The notes under the pieces were generated by a model, which searched no databases, was not told where the DNA came from, and saw nothing but the letters and a program-made list of their open reading frames with translations. Shown here piece after piece: positions 1-7,512 of a DNA stretch of 7,512 nt. The stretch comes from Pseudomonadota bacterium (GTDB lineage Bacteria > Pseudomonadota > Alphaproteobacteria > Azospirillales > Azospirillaceae), in assembly GCA_023411035.1 (NCBI GenBank), contig JAEYPE010000159.1:1-7512 (forward strand), written 5' to 3'. The translations under genes were made by a program, and so were the position numbers. The number at the start of each line of letters is the position of its first letter. Position 1 is the stretch's first letter.

Positions 1-56
1 CGCACGAAGCTGAACAAATTGCAACTCGCCATGAAGGCCTCAGGGGGATCAGTCTG

Positions 57-57
<1 letters not shown>
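1..57 (+). CDS. atpH: ATP synthase F1 subunit delta, C-terminal end only (partial)
   Basis: The first 18 codons in frame 1 end in a TGA at 55-57 and read as a short basic/aliphatic tail (RTKLNKLQLAMKASGGSV). The LQLAMK core is the usual ending of alphaproteobacterial delta subunits. Delta belongs to the peripheral stalk and joins the top of the alpha/beta hexamer to the F0 b subunits. The TGA shares its A with the ATG of the next gene, giving a 1-nt overlap and implying translational coupling to atpA. The gene begins outside the window, so nothing can be said about its N-terminal domain. The identification rests on this short tail plus the invariant atpH-atpA order in alphaproteobacteria. Confidence 0.85.
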
Positions 58-1586
<1,529 letters not shown>

Positions 1587-1592
1587 TCGACG

Positions 1593-1620
1593 GCGGGGGC
1601 GGTGCCACCGCCCCCGCTTT
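1593..1620 (+). terminator. Perfect 11-bp hairpin between atpA and atpG (internal attenuator or mRNA-stabilising stem)
   Basis: Arms 1593-1603 (GCGGGGGCGGT) and 1607-1617 (ACCGCCCCCGC) are perfectly complementary around a 3-nt loop, and only TTT follows (1618-1620). It begins 7 nt after the atpA stop. The stem is strong, but the short T-tract and the essential genes downstream argue against full termination. Partial termination, a processing site or 3'-end protection of the atpA segment are all plausible. The structure is directly visible and its function is inferred. Confidence 0.6.
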
Positions 1621-1656
1621 CCTACCGAACGACCCCGAGCGGAATGAAGGGCCGGC

Positions 1657-2547
1657 ATGCCAAGCCTTAAGGACCTAAAAAACCGGATCAGCAGCGTCCA
1701 GTCGACGCGCAAGATCACCTCGGCGATGAAGATGGTCGCCGCTTCCAAGCTCCGCCGCGCGCAGGAGCAGGCGGAGGCCGGTCGTCCCTACGCCGAGCGC
1801 ATGGGCCGCATGCTGGCCTCTCTCGCGGCCAACGTGCAGGACTCGGGCAATGGCCCGAAGCTGATGACGGGCACCGGTTCCGACCAGGTGCACCTCCTCA
1901 TCATCATCAGCTCCGACCGCGGCCTGTGCGGCGCCTTCAACGGCTCCATCGTCCGTGAGTCCCGCCGCCAGATCCAGCGCCTCCAGTCGGAAGGCAAGAC
2001 GGTCAAGCTGCTCACCGTCGGCCGCAAGGCCCGCGACCAGCTGCGCCGCGAGTACGGCTCGCTGATCGTCGAGACCTACGAGGATGTGGGCCGCCGCAAG
2101 CTGTCCTTCGCCGACGCCGATGTCGTCGCGCAGAAGATCCTGTCGCTGTACGATGCCGGCGAGTTCGACGTCTGCTCGGTGATCTTCAACAAGTTCAAGT
2201 CGGCGATCGCCCAGATCGTGACCGTCCAGCAGCTCGTTCCCTTCGCCGTCGAGGCGCAGGCGGAAGACGAGGCGGCGGGTGCCGAGGTCAAGGCGATCTA
2301 CGAGTTCGAGCCTGACGAGGAGCAGATCCTCGCCGAGCTGCTGCCGCGCAACCTGTCGATCCAGGTCTACCGCGCGCTCCTGGAGAGCGCAGCGTCCGAG
2401 CAGGGCGCCCGCATGACCGCGATGGACAACGCGACGCGCAACGCCGGCGACATGATCAACAAGCTGACGATCACCTACAACCGCACGCGCCAGGCCTACA
2501 TCACCAAAGAGCTGATCGAGATCATCTCCGGCGCCGAAGCGGTCTAA
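1657..2547 (+). CDS. atpG: ATP synthase F1 subunit gamma
   Basis: This 296-aa protein is the central rotor shaft that turns inside the alpha3 beta3 ring and couples proton flow in F0 to catalysis. The N-terminal helix holds the conserved run with STRKITSAMKMVAASKLRRA (about 16-35). A Rossmann-like middle domain includes SDRGLCGAFN (86-95). The C-terminal helix ends in the gamma-family signature ITKELIEIISGAEA (282-295), preceded by SEQGARMTAMDNAT (247-260). These N- and C-terminal helices form the coiled coil that contacts beta. The ATG at 1657 has GAAGG (1646-1650) 6 nt upstream. A short acidic/Ala-rich stretch (about 200-222) lies in the region where gamma subunits commonly vary in length. 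The gene sits 70 nt after atpA and 70 nt before atpD. Confidence 0.98.
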   Translation: MPSLKDLKNRISSVQSTRKITSAMKMVAASKLRRAQEQAEAGRPYAERMGRMLASLAANVQDSGNGPKLMTGTGSDQVHLLIIISSDRGLCGAFNGSIVRESRRQIQRLQSEGKTVKLLTVGRKARDQLRREYGSLIVETYEDVGRRKLSFADADVVAQKILSLYDAGEFDVCSVIFNKFKSAIAQIVTVQQLVPFAVEAQAEDEAAGAEVKAIYEFEPDEEQILAELLPRNLSIQVYRALLESAASEQGARMTAMDNATRNAGDMINKLTITYNRTRQAYITKELIEIISGAEAV

Positions 2548-2601
2548 CGGGCGCAGCGTTCGCGGTCGATACGACGGCACATCCGACAATTATCGAGTTC
2601 C

Positions 2602-2617
2602 GAGGGAGCTTTACTCC
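2602..2617 (+). promoter_or_regulatory. Shine-Dalgarno of atpD within a potential small SD-masking hairpin
   Basis: GAGGGAG (2602-2608) is the ribosome-binding site of atpD, 9 nt before its ATG. Its GGAG (2605-2608) is complementary to CTCC (2614-2617), which directly abuts the start codon, with a 5-nt loop. A 4-bp stem alone is weak, so any effect on beta-subunit translation is speculative. Confidence 0.4.
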
Positions 2618-4057
<1,440 letters not shown>

Positions 4058-4089
4058 TCCAAGGCGAGCTGAGGCGCGGTAACGAGGCT

Positions 4090-4123
4090 AACCCTCTCCT
4101 CCGCCCGCGCGGGGGAGGGGGTT
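4090..4123. repeat. REP-like GC-rich palindrome between atpD and atpC
   Basis: Arms 4090-4104 and 4109-4123 form a 15-bp stem, 13 Watson-Crick pairs plus 2 G-U as RNA, closed by a 4-nt loop. The design is a pyrimidine-rich CCCTCTCCTC arm facing a purine-rich GGGGGAGGGGG arm. Palindromes of this CCCTCTCC/GGGGAGGG type recur between genes in many GC-rich proteobacteria, so this is probably a dispersed REP-like element, not an operon-specific signal. No T-tract follows (CTTATGA). In the transcript it would separate the very abundant beta mRNA segment from epsilon, where it could block 3' exonucleases. Only one copy is in the window, so membership of a repeat family is inference. Confidence 0.55.
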
Positions 4124-4148
4124 CTTATGAAGAGGCACCAGGAAACCC

Positions 4149-4562
4149 ATGGCCGATAAAGTCGAATTCGAGCTGGTCTCTCCGGAGAAGCTGCTGACCT
4201 CGCAGCCCGTCGACATGGTCGTGGTGCCGGGTTCGGAAGGTGACTTCGGCGTCCTCGCCGGCCACTCGCCGATGATTTCGACCGTCCGTCCGGGCGTGAT
4301 CGACATCTACGAGGCCGACCGCGTGGTTGACCGGGTGTTCGTCGCCGGTGGCTTCGCCGAGGTGACCGAGACCCGCTGCACCGTCCTGGCCGAGGAGGCC
4401 GTCGCCGTGTCCGAGCTCGACCGGGGCAAGGTCGAGCAGGAGATCCGCGACCTGGGCGAGGATCTGGAAGACGCCAAGACCGACGACGAGAAGGCCCGCG
4501 TGGAGGCGAAGATCGCCGTCGCCCGCGCCAAGCTCGACGCGACCGGCGCGACCACGCACTGA
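4149..4562 (+). CDS. atpC: ATP synthase F1 subunit epsilon
   Basis: This 137-aa protein is the central-stalk subunit that binds gamma and the c-ring and can inhibit ATP hydrolysis through its C-terminal helices. The N-terminal beta-sandwich (about 1-88) carries the conserved EFELVSPEKLL (6-16), PGSEGDFGVLAGHSP (27-41) and the VAGGFAEV strand (65-72). The C-terminal part (about 88-132) is a charged helical hairpin rich in Glu, Asp, Lys and Ala, ending in a short polar tail. The ATG at 4149 is preceded by AGGA (4140-4143), 5 nt upstream. It is the last gene of the F1 operon, followed within 10 nt by a terminator hairpin. Length is at the usual size for the family. Confidence 0.98.
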   Translation: MADKVEFELVSPEKLLTSQPVDMVVVPGSEGDFGVLAGHSPMISTVRPGVIDIYEADRVVDRVFVAGGFAEVTETRCTVLAEEAVAVSELDRGKVEQEIRDLGEDLEDAKTDDEKARVEAKIAVARAKLDATGATTH

Positions 4563-4571
4563 CACCGGGGC

Positions 4572-4606
4572 CGGCCCGGCGGCATTCGATGCCGGTCGGG
4601 CCGTTT
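4572..4606 (+). terminator. Terminator of the atp operon
   Basis: Starting 9 nt after the atpC stop, arms 4572-4585 and 4589-4603 form a long stem with one G-U pair and one bulged base, closed by a TCG loop. It is followed by TTT (4604-4606). The stem is very GC-rich and the T-tract short, as is common for terminators in high-GC genomes. Its position makes it the obvious end of atpHAGDC. Confidence 0.7.
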
Positions 4607-4609
4607 CCG

Positions 4610-4637
4610 TTGCATTGCGCCATCGCAGCCATACATA
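4610..4637 (+). promoter_or_regulatory. Weak candidate sigma70-type promoter
   Basis: TTGCAT (4610-4615) and TACATA (4632-4637) are separated by 16 nt, in the gap between two terminators. Each hexamer matches consensus at about half its positions, and TACATA lacks the usual final T. It is the least GC-rich patch near the downstream gene and the best promoter candidate I can see. If real, the start would be near 4643, just before a small hairpin and a terminator. Confidence 0.25.
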
Positions 4638-4655
4638 GTGTCCCGCAAGGGATCG

Positions 4656-4694
4656 AACGCCTCCCGGTCCGTCCGTCGAGGCGTTTTTGTTTTT
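4656..4694 (+). terminator. Classical rho-independent terminator upstream of the ferritin-like gene
   Basis: AACGCCTC (4656-4663) and GAGGCGTT (4678-4685) are perfect inverted repeats with a 14-nt loop that can itself form a CGG/CCG mini-stem. The right arm runs into a T-tract, T5-G-T5 (4684-4694). This is the best intrinsic terminator in the window. Immediately before it is a TCCC-GCAA-GGGA hairpin (4641-4652) with a GNRA-type tetraloop. It may be a second backup terminator for the atp operon, or an attenuator or 3' end for a transcript starting after 4637. Confidence 0.8.
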
Positions 4695-4762
4695 ACCGTC
4701 CTATCCTCCGTGAGAGCGTGGAACAACCGGCCCGGAACGGCGGCCAGCAGCGGGAGTGGAGT

Positions 4763-5581
4763 GTGACGTTGCACTGGAATTACGAAGAGCTTCCCTGGGA
4801 TCAGTTGGACCATTCCAAGGTCGATCCCGATCTCGTGCCGCTCATCAAGGCGGCGGCCCTGGTGGAGTTCAACGCCGACGACTACACGGCCTATCTCTGC
4901 AACGTCTTCCACGACGATCCGGAGTTCCAGGAGGTCGCGCGTGGCTGGGCGGTCGAAGAGGTGCAGCATGGCCGCGCGCTCGGCAAATGGGCGGAGCTGG
5001 TCGATCCGGACTTCAACTTCGACCGGGCGGTGGAGCGCTTCCGCGCCGGCTACCGTGTGCCCATCGACCTCAGCGCGTCGGTCCGCGGATCGCGCACCGG
5101 CGAGATGATCGCCCGCTGCATGGTCGAGACCGGCACCAGCAGCTACTACGCCGCCATCGGCGACTCCACGGACGAGCCGGTCCTGAAGCTGATCTGCAAG
5201 AACATCGCCGCCGACGAACTGCGCCACTTCAAGATCTTCTACACCTACACGAAGAAGTATCTGGAGCTGGAGCAGCTCAACAAGTTCCAGCGGCTGAAGG
5301 TGGCGCTGTCGCGCATCGGCGAGTCGGAGGACGACGAACTGGCCTATGCCTACTTCGCGGCCAACGCGGCGGAGGGCGAGTCCTACGTTCACAAGACCTA
5401 CAATCAGGCCTACATGCGCCGCGCCTATGGACGGTACCGGCCCAAGCATGTGGACCGGGCGGTGGCGATGGTCTTCAAGGCTTGCGGGCTGAAGCCGCAC
5501 ACGCGCTTCTACAACGTCGCCGCCCGCGGCGCCTGGTGGCTGATCGAAAGCCGCGCCAAGCGGCTGGCGAAGGCCGCCTGA
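4763..5581 (+). CDS. Ferritin-like di-iron protein, acyl-ACP-desaturase-like ligand arrangement, function unknown
   Basis: This 272-aa, probably soluble helical protein has a complete six-ligand di-iron set: Glu35, Glu66-x-x-His69 (in EEVQHG), Glu122 (in VETGTSSYY) and Glu152-x-x-His155 (in AADELRHF). Ligand spacing of about 31, 56 and 30 residues, and the flanking WAVEEVQHG and IAADELRHF, resemble soluble stearoyl-ACP desaturases more than rubrerythrins or ferritins. It could be an oxidase, desaturase or hydroxylase; no substrate can be named. The C-terminus (about 252-272) is a basic, Trp-containing helix that might touch membrane or a partner. The start is GTG at 4763 because GGGAG (4752-4756) lies 6 nt upstream; the open frame continues back to an ATG at 4589, but that would translate through both terminator regions. 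It lies between the atp operon and rppH, convergent with the latter. Confidence 0.85.
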   Translation: MTLHWNYEELPWDQLDHSKVDPDLVPLIKAAALVEFNADDYTAYLCNVFHDDPEFQEVARGWAVEEVQHGRALGKWAELVDPDFNFDRAVERFRAGYRVPIDLSASVRGSRTGEMIARCMVETGTSSYYAAIGDSTDEPVLKLICKNIAADELRHFKIFYTYTKKYLELEQLNKFQRLKVALSRIGESEDDELAYAYFAANAAEGESYVHKTYNQAYMRRAYGRYRPKHVDRAVAMVFKACGLKPHTRFYNVAARGAWWLIESRAKRLAKAA

Positions 5582-5590
5582 ACGGCAGCG

Positions 5591-5613
5591 GCGGCGGGGA
5601 TCAGCCCCGCCGC
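5591..5613. terminator. Possible bidirectional hairpin between convergent genes
   Basis: GCGGCGGGG (5591-5599) and CCCCGCCGC (5605-5613) form a perfect 9-bp stem with a 5-nt loop. It lies 9 nt beyond the ferritin-like stop and overlaps the last codons and stop of rppH on the other strand. No T-tract is present in either direction, so it would be a weak or Rho-assisted terminator at best. Confidence 0.4.
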
Positions 5614-6098
5614 ATCGCCGCGATCAGCGGTGCGAATTCCGCCAGGACCGTTTCGTAGACCGCGCGCTTGAAGGGCACGATCAGGCTGGGCAGCGCGTCC
5701 GCATCGACCCATTTCCAGGCGTCGAATTCCGGATGCTCGGTGTCGAGGTCGATGTCGGAGTCCTTGCCGGTGAAGCGGGCGGCCAGCCACACCTGCTCCT
5801 GCCCGCGCCAGCGGCCCTTCCAAACCTTGCCCAGCAGATGGTCGGGCAGGTCGTAGCGCAGCTTCTCCGCCGTCTCTCCCAGGATCTCGGCCTTGTCGGT
5901 GCCGATCTCCTCCTTCAGTTCGCGCAGGGCGGCCTCCCGGACGCTCTCGCCGTCGTCGATGCCGCCCTGGGGCATCTGCCAGGCGTCCTTGCTGTCGTAG
6001 CGACGGGCCACGAAGACCTGTCCGCGGCTGTTCAGCAGCATTACGCCCACGCAGGGGCGGTAGGGGAGGGCGTCGCGGTTGATGGCCTTCTTGCTCAT
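5601..6098 (-). CDS. rppH: RNA pyrophosphohydrolase (Nudix family)
   Basis: This 165-aa cytoplasmic Nudix hydrolase removes pyrophosphate from the 5' triphosphate of mRNA, exposing a monophosphate that triggers RNase E-type decay. It may also act on dinucleoside polyphosphates, as alphaproteobacterial relatives (NudH/IalA) do. From the ATG, the N-terminus has LPYRPCVGVMLLN (11-23) and the RppH-typical WQMPQGGI (40-47). The Nudix box runs from about 45 to 67 and is intact, with the metal-binding REL-EE core (RELKEEIGT, 59-67). The C-terminus has EFDAWKWV (124-131) and PFKRAVYE. I chose the ATG at 6098 because the resulting MSKKAINRDALPYRP resembles other alphaproteobacterial RppH starts. A GTG at 6107, overlapping the stop of the upstream gene by 4 nt, would add three residues. 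It is the last gene of a ctpA / YibQ-like / rppH cluster. Confidence 0.95.
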   Translation of the reverse strand: MSKKAINRDALPYRPCVGVMLLNSRGQVFVARRYDSKDAWQMPQGGIDDGESVREAALRELKEEIGTDKAEILGETAEKLRYDLPDHLLGKVWKGRWRGQEQVWLAARFTGKDSDIDLDTEHPEFDAWKWVDADALPSLIVPFKRAVYETVLAEFAPLIAAMRRG

Positions 6099-6103
6099 GC
6101 GCC

Positions 6104-7306
6104 TCACTGCTTCTGCATGTTGGCCACGGCGGAAACCGGCACGATGGCGATGCCACGGTCGGCCAGCCCGGTGAGCCAGAGGTTGATTCGTTCGATGGTG
6201 CTGGGATAGGGCGCGCCGATGCCCACCGCGGCGCCGTTCGCCTTGGCGATGGCCTCAAGCTCGCGGAGCTGGTCGTCGATGGCGCCGCGCGACAGGTCGC
6301 GGTCGATCACCCGGTCGGCGAAAGCCCGCGGCACGCCGGCCTGCCCCGCCAGGGTGCCGGCCACGCTGCGCGGGGTGGCGCGGGCGTCCAGAACCATCAG
6401 GCCGCGTGCCTTCATCGCCTCGATGACCGGGGTCACCGCGTCGGGTGAGGCGGTGAACTTGCTGCCCGTGGTGCTGGTGATGCCGACATAGCCCATCGCC
6501 TTGCCCAGCGACCATTCCAGCCGCTCCCTGTTGCGCTCCGGTGCCAGCATGGTGAGCAGGGCGTTGGGGCCGGGATCGTTGCGCGGGTAGTCCTGCGGCT
6601 CCATGGGAATGGAGAGCATCACCTCGTGCCCCTTGCTGCGGGCGCGCTCAACCCAGTTGTCCAGCCGCTCGGCGTAGGGGACGAAGGCCAGCGTGACGGT
6701 CGGCGGCAGCTTCTGCAGGGCATTGCCGGTGGTCACGCCGGAGATGCCCATCTCGGCCAGCACGATGGCGATGCGTGGGCGCTTGTCGGCTGCGGGGAAG
6801 GGGCGGGCGTAGACCTGCCAGGGCTTGCGCCCGTCCTCGGCGATGCGGGGCAACGGGCCGTTGCGGGAATCCTCCACCAGTCCGGGAACCGGCGCCGCCG
6901 TCAGGGTGACCGGCTCGTTCACGGCGACGGGGAAAGGCGACGGCGGTACCGCCACGGGCTGAGGGGCCGGCTGGGCGGGTGCCGCGGCGGTTGATGGCGG
7001 CGGTGCCGGGGGCTGGGCGCCCTTCACCGGTACTTCCACGCGGGGGATGGCGGCATGCCATGCCTCGGTGGTGTGCTCCGCGTTCATCGCCAGCCAGCCG
7101 GCCAGACCACCCAGCCCAAGCGCCACCGCGGCGTAGGCGCCAAGCAGCGTCTTGGCCAGCGGCGACAAGGGGCGGCGTCTCTTCGGCGCCGGGGCGTCGT
7201 CGAAGCCGTCTCCCGACCGCCTGCGGCGGAGACGCGCCAGAAGGCCGGGTCCGGAACGTCCCCGTTTCGCGGGCATCAGGCGGCCCAGCAGGGCGGCGGC
7301 GTTCAC
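6104..7306 (-). CDS. Divergent polysaccharide deacetylase family protein (YibQ/DUF610-like), membrane-anchored
   Basis: This 400-aa protein has an Arg-rich cytoplasmic N-terminus (about 12-46), one transmembrane segment (about 50-74), a Pro/Ala-rich periplasmic linker (about 97-127) and a deacetylase-like domain (about 177-395). Family landmarks are PRIAIVLAEMGIS (177-189), GHEVMLSIPMEP (226-237), GITSTTGSKFTA (275-286), LMVLDARAT (303-311) and VGIGAPYPSTIERI (361-374). Relatives are envelope proteins linked by context to cell-wall turnover. Positions where family members often have metal-binding residues are changed: the Asp-Asp pair is Ala184-Glu185, and the His before PYP is Ala365. It may therefore be non-catalytic. 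The start is GTG 7306 with GAGGAG 10 nt upstream; ATG 7276 is the alternative. It follows ctpA by 16 nt, and its TGA lies 5 nt before the rppH ATG. Confidence 0.85.
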   Translation of the reverse strand: MNAAALLGRLMPAKRGRSGPGLLARLRRRRSGDGFDDAPAPKRRRPLSPLAKTLLGAYAAVALGLGGLAGWLAMNAEHTTEAWHAAIPRVEVPVKGAQPPAPPPSTAAAPAQPAPQPVAVPPSPFPVAVNEPVTLTAAPVPGLVEDSRNGPLPRIAEDGRKPWQVYARPFPAADKRPRIAIVLAEMGISGVTTGNALQKLPPTVTLAFVPYAERLDNWVERARSKGHEVMLSIPMEPQDYPRNDPGPNALLTMLAPERNRERLEWSLGKAMGYVGITSTTGSKFTASPDAVTPVIEAMKARGLMVLDARATPRSVAGTLAGQAGVPRAFADRVIDRDLSRGAIDDQLRELEAIAKANGAAVGIGAPYPSTIERINLWLTGLADRGIAIVPVSAVANMQKQ

Positions 7307-7322
7307 GGACCCGTCACTCCTC

Positions 7323-7512
7323 TCAGTGCGCGCGGGCCTGGAACAGGGCGACGCCCCGCAGCAGGTCGAGCGCGCGCGCCAGTTGGTAGTCGAAGGGCGG
7401 CTGGTTGGCCGCGGCTTCGCCATTCTCCGCCGGCGGAGTGGCCGCGGGCGGGGTGCCGTTCGCCGGCGCCGCGCCGGGCGCCGCCGCTGGGGCCGCACCG
7501 GGAGCCGCACCG
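7323..7512 (-). CDS. ctpA: C-terminal end of an S41 carboxyl-terminal processing peptidase (partial)
   Basis: Sixty-two codons and a TGA (7323-7325) are visible on the minus strand. They consist of a low-complexity Ala/Pro/Gly stretch, then AENGEAAANQPPF, then the ending DYQLARALDLLRGVALFQAR plus AH. An Ala/Pro-rich tail closed by a D-Q-L-x-R-A-L-D-L-L-R-G motif is how alphaproteobacterial CtpA proteases of the tail-specific protease family end. CtpA cuts C-terminal ends of periplasmic and cell-wall-associated proteins. The PDZ and Ser/Lys catalytic domains lie outside the window. The identification also rests on the common alphaproteobacterial order ctpA, YibQ-like deacetylase, rppH. The Pro/Ala linker is longer and more repetitive than its surroundings. 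Confidence 0.75.
   Translation of the reverse strand, partial: GAAPGAAPAAAPGAAPANGTPPAATPPAENGEAAANQPPFDYQLARALDLLRGVALFQARAH
7455..7512 (-). repeat. Degenerate GC-rich repeat coding an Ala/Pro/Gly linker
   Basis: Imperfect 9-12-nt units of the kind GGTGCGGCTCCC run into the window edge and code for GAAP/AAAP steps in the CtpA tail. This is in-frame low-complexity coding sequence. It may vary in length between strains by slippage, but only part of it is visible. Confidence 0.4.

Noticed and set aside
1675..2589. Minus-strand open frame of 304 codons opposite atpG
   Set aside because: Same antisense codon-bias artefact; its composition is Leu/Arg/Asp/Gly-rich and unlike a folded family.
4589..4762. 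Upstream ATG extension of the ferritin-like gene by 58 codons
   Set aside because: The ATG lies inside the atp terminator stem and the extension would translate through the T-tract terminator. The GTG at 4763 has a well-placed GGGAG.
4307..5500. Minus-strand open frame of 397 codons across atpC, the intergenic region and the ferritin-like gene
   Set aside because: It runs antisense through two real genes and two terminators and shows no recognisable domain.
4756..5658. Plus-strand 300-codon open frame overlapping the ferritin-like gene in another frame
   Set aside because: Its product is Arg/Gly-rich with no motif, while the overlapping frame carries a complete di-iron ligand set.
7307..7510. 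N-terminal extension of the YibQ-like protein by 68 codons to 7510
   Set aside because: The extension is an Arg/Pro-rich out-of-frame reading of the ctpA 3' end. GTG 7306 with GAGGAG upstream fits the gene boundary.

Overview
The window is GC-rich chromosomal DNA from an alphaproteobacterium, most likely a Rhodospirillales member close to Azospirillum. That placement rests on three things: the F1-only ATP synthase gene order atpH-atpA-atpG-atpD-atpC with no F0 genes among them, the character of the protein sequences, and the neighbouring ctpA / YibQ-like / rppH cluster. It is a recollection-based judgement, not a search result.

Positions 1-4562 (+ strand) carry the end of atpH (delta), then complete atpA (alpha), atpG (gamma), atpD (beta) and atpC (epsilon). 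Together these encode the soluble catalytic F1 part of the F0F1 ATP synthase. All nucleotide-binding and catalytic motifs expected in alpha and beta are present. The operon contains two internal hairpins: a perfect 11-bp stem between atpA and atpG, and a 15-bp REP-like palindrome between atpD and atpC. It ends in a hairpin terminator directly after atpC.

Positions 4563-4762 are non-coding. They hold the operon terminator, then a weak possible promoter, a small GCAA-loop hairpin and a second, classical T-tract terminator. This could be a tandem terminator, an attenuated leader or a very short RNA gene. A ferritin-like di-iron protein follows on the + strand (4763-5581), with all six expected metal ligands in a spacing like that of soluble acyl-ACP desaturases. 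Its substrate is unknown.

Positions 5601-7512 (- strand) converge on it. In transcription order they hold the C-terminal end of a CtpA-type S41 protease, a membrane-anchored divergent polysaccharide deacetylase (YibQ/DUF610 family) that appears to lack key catalytic residues, and the Nudix RNA pyrophosphohydrolase rppH. The three are tightly packed (16-nt gap, then a coupled stop/start) and probably form one operon linking envelope maintenance with mRNA 5'-end processing.

Overall this is a conserved housekeeping region. I see no mobile element, CRISPR array, tRNA, rRNA or defence system. The observations most worth a second look are the ferritin-like protein, its leader, and the degenerate deacetylase.
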